A stretch of 64,000 nucleotides of DNA from Allomuricauda sp. ARW1Y1. Lineage in GTDB: Bacteria > Bacteroidota > Bacteroidia > Flavobacteriales > Flavobacteriaceae. Every line of letters starts with the position of its first letter. The stretch's first letter is position 1. The DNA lies in the NCBI RefSeq assembly GCF_013407935.1, contig NZ_JACBZU010000002.1, positions 248,001 to 312,000 on the forward strand. The letters are read 5' to 3'. The notes below the pieces were generated by a model. The model saw nothing but the letters and a program-made list of their open reading frames with translations. It was not told where the DNA came from and did no database searches. Shown in pieces: positions 17,264 to 25,806 of this stretch. Position numbers and translations under genes: made by a program.

Positions 17264-18436
17264 ATGAAAAAACTCCTATTACTATTGCTTTTTGCCATTA
17301 TGGGCAGCTGTTCCCAACCCGTAACGTATGATATGGTTTTTGAAAATGTCCATTTATTCGATGGTCACAAGGATATGGGCAGGGTACATATTGGTATCAA
17401 CAATGACACCATTGCTGCGATTACCTCGGAAAAAATATCGGGTGACTCCACTATAAATGGGGCCGGTAAATTTATTGTTCCAGGTTTGGTCAACGCCCAT
17501 GTTCACGCCTCCGAACTGGAGCATTTACAGCGAGGGTATGAACATGGCATACTGACTCTGCTCAATATGCATACGGGACTTGAAGACAGGGAGAGCGACT
17601 GGAAAGAAATGACCCGTGATTCCGTTGGTTTTTCTTCCTTATATGGCGCTGGGAATGCCGCCACGGTTCCCAATGGCCATCCTACACAGTTCAGTCCCGG
17701 TATGGAAACCATAAACGATTCCGTGTCCATTAAAATGTGGGTCGACAACCGTATTCAAAATGGGGTCGATTATATCAAGGTGATTCATGAAAACCGCAGT
17801 TTTATGGGCAATCCCGCGCAACCAACATTGGATTACCCACAAATCAAGGAAATCATTGACTATGCACATGAAAAGGGATATAAAGTGGTTGTCCATGCCA
17901 CTACGGTAGAAGGAATGCTGGAGATTGCTGCGTTTAAACCCGATGGTTTTGTACATATGGTAGACTTTAAGGATGAATTGCCGATTGATGACTCCTACTA
18001 TCAAACTATACAACAAAGCGGCGCCTTTATTGTCCCCACTGGCGGAATATCCCTAAAATCCATGGATGGTCTTCCCCCATTTATGATCGAGTGGGTCAAC
18101 GCCAACCTCCTAAACGCAGCGGAAAGGGCGGCCATCATAAAAAAATACCACGAAAACAACATTTTACTAGTAGCTGGTACCGATGCGCAAGAGGGTCAGA
18201 TGGATTTTGGCAAAGATTACTTTTTGGAGTTAGACCTGTACCAAATGGCGGGGCTATCAAACACCGAAATACTTAAAACCGCAACCGGAAACGCCGCGAA
18301 AGCGTTCAATTTGCCCATAGGCGAATTGTCTGTGGGCAGCAAAGCCACTTTTGTTGTATTGAACGACAGCCCTTTGGAAGACATCGCAAATCTTCAAAAC
18401 ATTAGCGAAGTGTGGAAAAATGGCAAAAGGGAATAA
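17264..18436 (+). CDS. amidohydrolase family lipoprotein (imidazolonepropionase-like)
   Basis: This 390-residue metal-dependent hydrolase has a lipobox (AIMGSCSQ, Cys16), the metal-binding VNAHVHAS (H79, H81), a candidate bridging region YIKVIHEN, the His in VVVHATTVEG and the catalytic Asp in VAGTDAQEG. The C-terminal GELSVGSKATFVVLNDSPLED is the usual composite beta-sandwich. It should hydrolyse a cyclic amide, peptide or similar substrate in the periplasm. A larger, distantly related amidohydrolase lies at 35.9 kb. A hairpin at 18544-18573 ends the unit. Confidence 0.88.
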   Translation: MKKLLLLLLFAIMGSCSQPVTYDMVFENVHLFDGHKDMGRVHIGINNDTIAAITSEKISGDSTINGAGKFIVPGLVNAHVHASELEHLQRGYEHGILTLLNMHTGLEDRESDWKEMTRDSVGFSSLYGAGNAATVPNGHPTQFSPGMETINDSVSIKMWVDNRIQNGVDYIKVIHENRSFMGNPAQPTLDYPQIKEIIDYAHEKGYKVVVHATTVEGMLEIAAFKPDGFVHMVDFKDELPIDDSYYQTIQQSGAFIVPTGGISLKSMDGLPPFMIEWVNANLLNAAERAAIIKKYHENNILLVAGTDAQEGQMDFGKDYFLELDLYQMAGLSNTEILKTATGNAAKAFNLPIGELSVGSKATFVVLNDSPLEDIANLQNISEVWKNGKRE

Positions 18437-18543
18437 AACTTACCACTATATAAAACTGTATTTACCTCATACAAAAGCAATGTAAAAGCATGCTTTTATC
18501 CCAGGGAACCTAGCACCTATCAATCTAACTTCTATATAATCAG

Positions 18544-18573
18544 AAGCCCGATTTACAATTGTAAACCGGGCTT
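18544..18573. terminator. bidirectional terminator
   Basis: AAGCCCGATTTACA pairs with TGTAAACCGGGCTT around AT, with one mismatch, followed by CCTTTT. It lies between the convergent amidohydrolase and TolC-like genes. Confidence 0.8.
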
Positions 18574-18628
18574 CCTTTTGGGTAAATCAATAGCCAAGGC
18601 AGTAGGTGAAACTATCGATTTGGGAGAC

Positions 18629-20056
18629 TTAATTCCAGCCACCTCCCAAGGCGCGGTACATATTTACCTGGGCCAGCAACTGGTCTTTTTTGGTCTCTAC
18701 AAGCTCCATACGGGACTCCAAAGCCTCACGCTGTGCCAAAAGCACCTCGATATATTCCACCCTTGCAGATTGGAACAAACGCGTAGAGAGGTCTATGGAT
18801 TCCGTTAGGGCCTGTACTTGACCATCCTTTAATTCATAGCTCTTTTTTAAGTTATCGATATTGGACAACTGGTTGGCCACCTCGATATAGGCATTCAAAA
18901 TGGCCTTTTCATATTCAAAAACAGCTTGCAACTGTCGGTCGGTAGCACTTTTGTACTGAGCCTTTATTGCATTTCTGTTGATCAAAGGCGCTACCATATC
19001 ACCAATGGCCGAATATAGAACGGATTCCGGAGTAGTGGTCAGGTATTTCGAATCAAAGGCTTCCAGCCCTAGACCTGCCTTTATCGTAAACTGCGGATAA
19101 AAATTGGCCTTGGCCGCTTTGGTGTCCAATTTGGCGGCTGCCAGTTCATATTCGGCTTTACGGATATCGGGACGATTTTGCAACAATTGCGATGGTATTC
19201 CGGCATACATGGTATCGATAGGTGCATCAATAAAACTATCGGAGGCCCTATTGATATGTTGAGGGGTACGTCCGATCAAAAAGTTCAATCGGTTCTCCAC
19301 TTCCACGATCTGCTGTTGGATTTCATACTTATGACTTTGGTTTTTCATTACCTCAGCTTGGAAGCGCTTCACTGCCAACTCCGTAGCACGGGCGGCTTGC
19401 TTTTGCAATTTCACCATACGAAGGGCATTCTGCTGTATCTCCAGGTTTTGGTCTATCATGACCATTTGGTTGTCCAATGCCATTAATTCATAATACGAAT
19501 CGGCAATTTCCGCGACCAAGTTGGTCACCATAAAGTTTTTGCCCTCTACGCTGGAAAGGTATTCGTATACGGCGGCCTTCTTCTCATTGCGCAACTTCTT
19601 CCATACATCGAGCTCCCATGTAGCGAACGCCCCGACCCCATAATTGGTCAGGGGTTCGGGGAACTCTTCGCCTTCCTTTACCTCTAGGTTTTTTTCAACG
19701 GCGCCATTTCGGGTGTACTCACCTACTTTGTCGACCTCAGCTCCCGCCTGGATGTTCACAAAGGGTAAATACTCCCCTTTTTTGGCTTGAATCCTATTCT
19801 GGGCCATATCCACTCGTTGCAACATAATGTTCAACTCTTGGTTTTTGACCAAGGCAGTATCGATCAAGGCAATGAGATTGGGGTCTTTAAAAAACTCCTT
19901 CCATTCCACTAAACCAGTATTTAAGGTATCGGTTGATTGGTTTTGATAGTTTTTTGGGACTGCTACGTCCTCATCCCTGATTTCTCTTGTGGGCACACAG
20001 GAATAAAGGACAATCATCCCTATCATTCCAATTAAAAGTGTTTTTCTATGATTCAT
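18629..20056 (-). CDS. TolC-family outer-membrane factor of an RND efflux pump
   Basis: A 475-residue outer-membrane lipoprotein (MIGMIVLYSCVPTREIRDED, Cys at about residue 18) of the OprM/NodT type. It has two TolC repeats with long helices, YLPFVNIQAGAEVDKVGEY and FYPQFTIKAGLGLEAFDSKY marking the strand segments, and SQLLQNRPDIRKAEYELAAAK. I start at the ATG complementary to 20054-20056, which places the signal peptide properly; an upstream in-frame ATG adds ten basic residues. It overlaps the pump gene by 11 bp and is the last gene of the efflux operon. Confidence 0.92.
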   Translation of the reverse strand: MNHRKTLLIGMIGMIVLYSCVPTREIRDEDVAVPKNYQNQSTDTLNTGLVEWKEFFKDPNLIALIDTALVKNQELNIMLQRVDMAQNRIQAKKGEYLPFVNIQAGAEVDKVGEYTRNGAVEKNLEVKEGEEFPEPLTNYGVGAFATWELDVWKKLRNEKKAAVYEYLSSVEGKNFMVTNLVAEIADSYYELMALDNQMVMIDQNLEIQQNALRMVKLQKQAARATELAVKRFQAEVMKNQSHKYEIQQQIVEVENRLNFLIGRTPQHINRASDSFIDAPIDTMYAGIPSQLLQNRPDIRKAEYELAAAKLDTKAAKANFYPQFTIKAGLGLEAFDSKYLTTTPESVLYSAIGDMVAPLINRNAIKAQYKSATDRQLQAVFEYEKAILNAYIEVANQLSNIDNLKKSYELKDGQVQALTESIDLSTRLFQSARVEYIEVLLAQREALESRMELVETKKDQLLAQVNMYRALGGGWN

Positions 20057-23000
20057 CCTGATTGCCTTTTTTATTCTTGTTTCCATTTTTTGCAGTCGTC
20101 ATTTTTTTCAAACGTTGATTCATCAAGCGCAGGCGGGCCTTCAATTTGAACACCGTGTCATTTCGATGGAAAAACTCCTCCGACATCGGTTCGTCATGCT
20201 GATCCTTGATCAAACTTTTTCCATCAGCCATTTTTGCAAATACGTAATACAGACCAGGAATCAACAGGACCCCGAAAATGGTTCCTACAATCATGCCCCC
20301 CATCGCCGAACCGCCAATGGTCTTATTTCCAATGGCACCGGCACCTGTGGCTATTACCAATGGAATCAAGCCTGCGATAAAGGCAAAGGAAGTCATCAAA
20401 ATAGGTCGGAAACGTTGTCTGGCTCCTTCTATGGCCGCATCCCGAATGTTGGAGCCTTCGCGACGTTTTTGAACGGCAAATTCTACAATCAGAACCGCAT
20501 TTTTACCTAGCAGCCCCACCAGCATGATAATACCGATCTGGGCATACACATCGTTGGCTAGTCCCATGGCCTTCAAAAGGAAAAAAGAACCGAAAATACC
20601 AACAGGAAGTGATAGAATCACCGCCAAGGGTAGCAAGAAGCTCTCATATTGTGCAGCAAGCACCAAGTACACGAAGATGAGCACTACTATAAAAATGTAG
20701 AGAGATTCATTTCCGCGCTGCGCTTCATCGTAGCTAAGCCCTTCCCAGGCAATGTCGTAGCCCCTTGGCAGGGTTTGTTCTGCAACCTCCTCTATGGCCT
20801 TTATGGCGTCGCCACTTGTAAAACCTGAAGCTGGCAAACCTCGAATGGCAGCCGAGTTGTATAGATTATATCGGGTAATCTCGTTGGGACCCAATCTTTT
20901 TTCCATGCTCATAAACGCAGAATAGGGCACCATTTCCCCTTCTTCGTTCTTGACAAAGAGTTTTTCCAAATCGGATGGCATACTACGATATTCAGGAGCA
21001 GCTTGGGTATACACCTTAAAGAATCGCCCAAAACGGATGAACCCTTGCTCGTAGGTACTACCAATGAGAATGTTCAGGTTTTCCATGGCTTTTCCTATGG
21101 AAACTCCTTTTTGCATTGCTGCTTTATTATTGATTTTCAGCTCATATTGCGGATAATTGGCCGCATAGAACGTAAACAAACCAGCGAGTTCCTTACGTTC
21201 ACGCAGGGCATCCATAAAATCATTGTTGATTCTTTCAAACTCATGATAATCTGTACCGTTGGTCTTGTCCAACAAACGCATGGCAAAACCACCTGATGAA
21301 CCAAAACCGGGTACGGCTGGCGGTTCAAAGTATTCGATGACCGCTCCAAGGTCTTTGGTCTCTTCCTCCAATTCTTCCATTATTTCGTGCACGGAATGTT
21401 CCCGCTGCGACCATGGCTTTAAGTTGATGAGACAAGTTCCGGCGTTGGAGCCCCGTCCTTCGGTCATGATTTCATATCCCGCCAAAGATGAAACAGATTC
21501 CACACCTTCGGTTTCCTCGCAAATGGCCTGAAGCTTTCTGGCCACATCGTTGGTCCGTTCCAACGTGGCACCGGGAGGCGTCTGGATGATCGCATAGATC
21601 ATTCCTTGGTCCTCATTGGGAATGAATCCTGCAGGAAGTGTCTGATTGGTAAAGAATATTCCGGCACAGAAAACGATCAACACACCAAATGTGACCACCC
21701 TTCGATTCACAATCTTGCTCAATACACCGATATATCGTCCTGTGAGTTTTTCAAACTTGCGATTGAACCAATCAATAAATCGGTTTATGGGTGATTTTCT
21801 TCTGGGCTTCCCATGATTGTTCTTCAGCATCATGGCACATAGCACTGGTGTAAGGGTAAGTGCGACCAAAGCGGAAATAATAATAGACCCCGCCATGGTA
21901 ATGGAAAACTGTCTATAAAATACCCCAACTGGGCCCGTCATAAAGGAAATGGGAATGAATACGGACACCATTACCATGGTAATGGCAATAATGGCTCCCC
22001 CAATTTCTCCCAACACCTCATAAGATGCTTTGTAGGCTGTCAAATTTTCCTTTTCCATCTTCATATGGACGGCCTCTACCACCACAATGGCATCATCCAC
22101 CACAATACCGATGGCCAACACCAGGGCAAATAGGGTAATCAGGTTAATGGACAGTCCGAAGAGCTGCATTACAAAGAAAGCTCCAATGAGTGATACCGGT
22201 ACCGCAATGATCGGAATCAAAGTCGAACGCCAATCGCCCAAGAACAGGAATACCACCACTGCAACAAGGATAAATGCATCTCGTAGGGTATGTAACACTT
22301 GTTCTATAGAAGCATCCAAGAAATTGGACACATCATAGCTTATCTTATAATCGATTCCTGGGGGCATTTCCTCCTCAAGCTCCACGAGCTTTTCCTTTAC
22401 GGCATCGATAACATCACTACCATTACTGCCAAAGGTCTGTTTTAGCACTATGGAAGCGGATGGATCGCCATCCAAGTTGGAATAAATATCAAAGAACTCA
22501 CTTCCGAGTTCTACATCGGCAACATCACCAAGTTTCAGCATCTCACCCTCATCATTGGCTTTAATAATGATGTCTTTGTACTGTTCAGGCTCATTGTATC
22601 GGTCTTGATACACCAATACATACTCAAGTGACTGTGCACGTTTCCCCGAGCTACGCCCCAAGCGACCTGGACGGGCCAAAATACTCTGCTCTTCCATGGC
22701 CGTGATGATTTCTTCGGCGGAAACGTCATATGCCCGCATTCTATCAGGTTTCAACCAAACGCGCATGGCAAACTTGCGGCTTCCCAGAATTTGGGCACTG
22801 GCGATACCATTGATACGCTGTATTTCGGGAATAATTTTGGTATATGCATAATTGTACAGGAACTTTTCATCATTGTTCTTGGCGTCACTGTACAGGTTCA
22901 CATACATCAACATACTGGGCTGTACCGGGGTAATGATCACCCCTTCACGCTGCACCAACTCCGGCAGCAACGGCATTACTTGGTCGACCCGTGTTTTCAC

Positions 23001-23318
23001 TCTTACTACTGCTTGGTTGGGGTCGGTGCCCGGTTCAAAAATCACCCTAAGCGTTCCCTCACCCGCACTTGTGGCATCGGAAGCGATGTACCGCATACCC
23101 TGTACTCCGTTAATGGACGTTTCTAGGGGAATAAGGGTTGATTTTACAAGAACATCGGCGCTAGAACCCGGATAGGCAATAAATATATTGACCGTGGTGG
23201 GGGCGATTTGTGGGAACTGCGAAATAGGCAGTTGTTTTATGGCCAACAGTCCCGTAAACACGATTATGACCGAAATCACAATGGCCAATACTGGCCTGTG
23301 TATAAATTTTTTAAACAT
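20046..23318 (-). CDS. RND family efflux pump, inner-membrane HAE1-type transporter
   Basis: This 1090-residue AcrB/MexB-type pump has 12 expected membrane helices. Seen are the N-terminal FIHRPVLAIVISVIIVFTGL, the proton-relay Asp pair in LAIGIVVDDAIVVVEAVHMK (TM4), GPVGVFYRQFSITMAGSIII and LVGLLGKNAVLIVEFAVQKR (TM10). It extrudes hydrophobic compounds or drugs from periplasm and membrane using protons, in complex with the adaptor and outer-membrane genes on either side. The C-terminal tail is longer and more basic than in AcrB. The substrate cannot be read. Confidence 0.96.
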   Translation of the reverse strand: MFKKFIHRPVLAIVISVIIVFTGLLAIKQLPISQFPQIAPTTVNIFIAYPGSSADVLVKSTLIPLETSINGVQGMRYIASDATSAGEGTLRVIFEPGTDPNQAVVRVKTRVDQVMPLLPELVQREGVIITPVQPSMLMYVNLYSDAKNNDEKFLYNYAYTKIIPEIQRINGIASAQILGSRKFAMRVWLKPDRMRAYDVSAEEIITAMEEQSILARPGRLGRSSGKRAQSLEYVLVYQDRYNEPEQYKDIIIKANDEGEMLKLGDVADVELGSEFFDIYSNLDGDPSASIVLKQTFGSNGSDVIDAVKEKLVELEEEMPPGIDYKISYDVSNFLDASIEQVLHTLRDAFILVAVVVFLFLGDWRSTLIPIIAVPVSLIGAFFVMQLFGLSINLITLFALVLAIGIVVDDAIVVVEAVHMKMEKENLTAYKASYEVLGEIGGAIIAITMVMVSVFIPISFMTGPVGVFYRQFSITMAGSIIISALVALTLTPVLCAMMLKNNHGKPRRKSPINRFIDWFNRKFEKLTGRYIGVLSKIVNRRVVTFGVLIVFCAGIFFTNQTLPAGFIPNEDQGMIYAIIQTPPGATLERTNDVARKLQAICEETEGVESVSSLAGYEIMTEGRGSNAGTCLINLKPWSQREHSVHEIMEELEEETKDLGAVIEYFEPPAVPGFGSSGGFAMRLLDKTNGTDYHEFERINNDFMDALRERKELAGLFTFYAANYPQYELKINNKAAMQKGVSIGKAMENLNILIGSTYEQGFIRFGRFFKVYTQAAPEYRSMPSDLEKLFVKNEEGEMVPYSAFMSMEKRLGPNEITRYNLYNSAAIRGLPASGFTSGDAIKAIEEVAEQTLPRGYDIAWEGLSYDEAQRGNESLYIFIVVLIFVYLVLAAQYESFLLPLAVILSLPVGIFGSFFLLKAMGLANDVYAQIGIIMLVGLLGKNAVLIVEFAVQKRREGSNIRDAAIEGARQRFRPILMTSFAFIAGLIPLVIATGAGAIGNKTIGGSAMGGMIVGTIFGVLLIPGLYYVFAKMADGKSLIKDQHDEPMSEEFFHRNDTVFKLKARLRLMNQRLKKMTTAKNGNKNKKGNQDES

Positions 23319-23338
23319 TGCTTATGATTATGGGATTG

Positions 23339-24421
23339 TTACTCAGCATACAACTCTAGGTGTGACAATACGGATTCGGGCTTTTCGAATTCGTAATGAA
23401 TCTTTTCCCCGTTCCGAACCATTCGGATACCTTCCAAGAGTACCTTATCGTTCAAGGAGAGTCCCTTTTCAACAACAAAAAGATGAGGCAATTCAGCACC
23501 GATTTCGATTTCCCTTTGCTGAACGGTATCGTTTTCATCGATCACAAAGACAAATTTTTTGTCCAATACTTCAAAAGTGGCCTTTTGTGGAATAAGCATC
23601 GCTTTATCCAACGGTACCTTCATCAAAATACTTCCGGTTTCCCCATGCCTTAAAATACCGTCGGGATTGGGGAACGTTGCCCTAAAGGCAATGTTTCCGG
23701 TTTCGTGGTTGAACTCTCCTTCAATGGTTTCCACAATTCCCGCCTGGTTGAACTTTTTGTTGTTGGCCATCAGCAGTTCCACCTGTTGTTTTTCATTTTT
23801 TTTGGTGGTGGTAATGTAATCCAGGTACTCTGCTTCGGGCACATTGAAATAGACCCACATTTTGGAGTTGTCAGAGAGTTTGGTCAGCAGCTCTCCTTCA
23901 TCCAAAAGACTTCCCTCCCTAACTTCGAGATGGTCCATTATGCCATCGAAAGGGGCGCGGATGTCTGTAAAGCCCAAATGGGTTTCCGCCAGACTAACCT
24001 CTGCTTTGGCCCTATCCAATTCTGCTTTGGCCATGGCCAGCTCATTGGCCGAAACAACGTTCCCGTCTGCCAGTAATTTGGTGTTTTTATATTCAATTTC
24101 AGCGACTTCGGCTTCCGCTTTAGCCTTTTGTAGGTCGGCTTGGTACACATTGGGCATAATGTGGAACATTTGTTGTCCCTTTTTTACATGTTGCCCTTCG
24201 TCCACATAAATATGTTGTAAATACCCTTTTTCCAAAGCCCTAAGTTCAATATGGCGAACGGAATGGATTTGGCAGACATAATCCTTGGTGATAGACGTGT
24301 CCATTTGGATTGGACTTGATACGAGATACTTGGTCTCTTCCTTGTTTTCGTGTTTTTTGGATTCGCAGCTCGCATAGCACAACACTACAAACAAGCCGAT
24401 GAAGATAGAAAATCTCCTCAT
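23339..24421 (-). CDS. RND efflux periplasmic adaptor (membrane fusion protein)
   Basis: This 360-residue lipoprotein adaptor (VLCYASCESK, Cys at about residue 19) has the lipoyl-like halves YLQHIYVDEGQHVKKGQQMF and FTDIRAPFDGIMDHLEVREG flanking a helical hairpin (about residues 90-150). It ends in a beta-barrel and membrane-proximal domain (LLEGIRMVRNGEKIHYE). It links the inner pump to the TolC-like factor. It lies 20 bp before the pump gene, and no local TetR or two-component regulator is present. Confidence 0.94.
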   Translation of the reverse strand: MRRFSIFIGLFVVLCYASCESKKHENKEETKYLVSSPIQMDTSITKDYVCQIHSVRHIELRALEKGYLQHIYVDEGQHVKKGQQMFHIMPNVYQADLQKAKAEAEVAEIEYKNTKLLADGNVVSANELAMAKAELDRAKAEVSLAETHLGFTDIRAPFDGIMDHLEVREGSLLDEGELLTKLSDNSKMWVYFNVPEAEYLDYITTTKKNEKQQVELLMANNKKFNQAGIVETIEGEFNHETGNIAFRATFPNPDGILRHGETGSILMKVPLDKAMLIPQKATFEVLDKKFVFVIDENDTVQQREIEIGAELPHLFVVEKGLSLNDKVLLEGIRMVRNGEKIHYEFEKPESVLSHLELYAE

Positions 24422-24537
24422 AGTTTTACTGGTTTAAAAAATGTTTTGAAAAGGTCAAGGGAAGTCCGAATCCACATAAAGGGACCTACCCTTGGTTATT
24501 GATTTTTACCCAAAGGGTTGCTGGTTGCAAAGCACAA

Positions 24538-24549
24538 GTAAGGCCTTAC
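24538..24549. repeat. 12-bp perfect palindrome between the small secreted gene and the efflux operon
   Basis: GTAAGGCCTTAC is perfectly self-complementary and sits in the 140-bp leader of the efflux genes. A binding site or hairpin seed is possible; by itself it is short. Confidence 0.3.
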
Positions 24550-24561
24550 CGGCTGTGAATT

Positions 24562-24963
24562 CTAAATTCGGAATACTTGGAACCTCACATGCTTCTTTAT
24601 GGATGAAGCTGACTTGGGCCTAGATAACCCATAGTTGGTGTTGGATTCCAAAAAGAGTTGCCCCCAAGAGGCGGCAAACTCATGAGCGGCAAAGGACTTG
24701 CCATATTTTATAGAAAAACCATGGGAAGCTACTTCTTCTTCGCGTTCTTCCTGTTCCTCAACATCTATTTCGGTGCAGTACCTTTTTTCCAATCCCAGTT
24801 CAAGGGAGTGAAGTGTTTCAGAGGAATGTTGGTTTTCTAAAGTCTGAAGATAGCAGGCATCCTCCGCAGGGATATTCTCTTGCGAATCTGCATATAAATT
24901 GACGAATCCACTTACTAATAGGACAACAAGTGGAAACAAATATTTTATGAATGCCTTTTTCAT
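24562..24963 (-). CDS. small secreted protein of unknown function upstream of the efflux operon
   Basis: The product has 133 residues if started at the ATG complementary to 24961-24963; an upstream ATG adds four residues. A signal peptide (AFIKYLFPLVVLLVSGFVNLYA) leads into an acidic middle with a run of Glu (EEQEEREEE) and a C-terminus ending in KKHVRFQVFRI. I do not recognise the family. It precedes the adaptor gene by 140 bp on the same strand and has its own good promoter, so it may be cotranscribed with or regulate the efflux genes; that is inference. Confidence 0.65.
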   Translation of the reverse strand: MKKAFIKYLFPLVVLLVSGFVNLYADSQENIPAEDACYLQTLENQHSSETLHSLELGLEKRYCTEIDVEEQEEREEEVASHGFSIKYGKSFAAHEFAASWGQLFLESNTNYGLSRPKSASSIKKHVRFQVFRI

Positions 24964-24972
24964 TTCGAGGAG

Positions 24973-25004
24973 CAAAGCTATGTTACCTGAACTTCCCGAA
25001 CAAA
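24973..25004 (-). promoter_or_regulatory. promoter of the small secreted protein gene (and perhaps the efflux genes)
   Basis: On the minus strand TTTG (25004-25001), 20 nt, then TAGCTTTG (24980-24973) fits the Bacteroidota consensus. The -7 box ends only 9 nt before the chosen ATG, so the leader would be about 5 nt. Confidence 0.65.
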
Positions 25005-25180
25005 TGGTTGTTGTTAATTATGGTTAAAATCGATTTATTGGTGATTTTTTTTGATGAAAAATTCCTAAAGACTGCTGAAAAATCAAATAAATATAAAATT
25101 GACTTGTCGAAAATTACCCAAATTGGCACAAAAGCATTAAAACTCTATCTTCGTTGTACCTGAAAAGCAAAGGCTTCCAT

Positions 25181-25768
25181 ATGCGTTACCGTTACCTTGT
25201 TCCCGTAATTGCACTAGTTCTCTTCTTGGTTTCGTGCAAGGATTCCAAGAACAAAAAAGAAGTGGACACCTTTGGTACGGACACCTTTCATACATATTCC
25301 ATAAATGGAAATTACAACATTGATGTCCCCAACTTTATGACGGGAACCACAGGATTGAATGAAGAAGCTTCTTTGCAGTTCCAAAGCCTCATCAAGGAAG
25401 CATATCTTTTGGTGATTGATGAGCCAAAAGCTGATTTTGAAGAGGTTTATCGCGATTTGGGACAATATGATGATTCGCTCTCTGTCATACAAAATTACAG
25501 GGATGCCCGGCTACAAATTTTATCGCGTACCACCCAAATCACCCATAAATCCGCCAATACATCACGATTGATTCATGGCCTGAACGCAGAATCCGTGGAG
25601 CTCGATGCCAAGGTGAATGGGATGGACAACGAGATTTCCTATTTCTTGACCTTTATTAATGGTGGGGAAAAGGTGTATATGGTGATGGGATGGACTTTGA
25701 AGGAAAGAAAAAAAGAACATAAAAAAACCTTTAAAACGATTGCCGAATCTTTTCGATTGATAGACTAG
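25181..25768 (+). CDS. lipoprotein of unknown function
   Basis: A 195-residue protein that begins MRYRYLVPVIALVLFLVSCKD, a clear lipobox with Cys at about residue 19. The rest is mixed alpha/beta (YSINGNYNIDVPNFMTGTTG; LTFINGGEKVYMVMGWTLKE) and ends KTFKTIAESFRLID, a layout seen in PsbP or DUF1795-like proteins, though I would not assign it firmly. I reject a 9-codon N-terminal extension that would precede the signal peptide. A promoter-like TTG, 20 nt, TATCTTCG lies just upstream (box at 25146-25153). Confidence 0.75.
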   Translation: MRYRYLVPVIALVLFLVSCKDSKNKKEVDTFGTDTFHTYSINGNYNIDVPNFMTGTTGLNEEASLQFQSLIKEAYLLVIDEPKADFEEVYRDLGQYDDSLSVIQNYRDARLQILSRTTQITHKSANTSRLIHGLNAESVELDAKVNGMDNEISYFLTFINGGEKVYMVMGWTLKERKKEHKKTFKTIAESFRLID

Positions 25769-25806
25769 CTAACCGCTTTAAAGGTCTGTATGGACAAAGA
25801 GATGGT

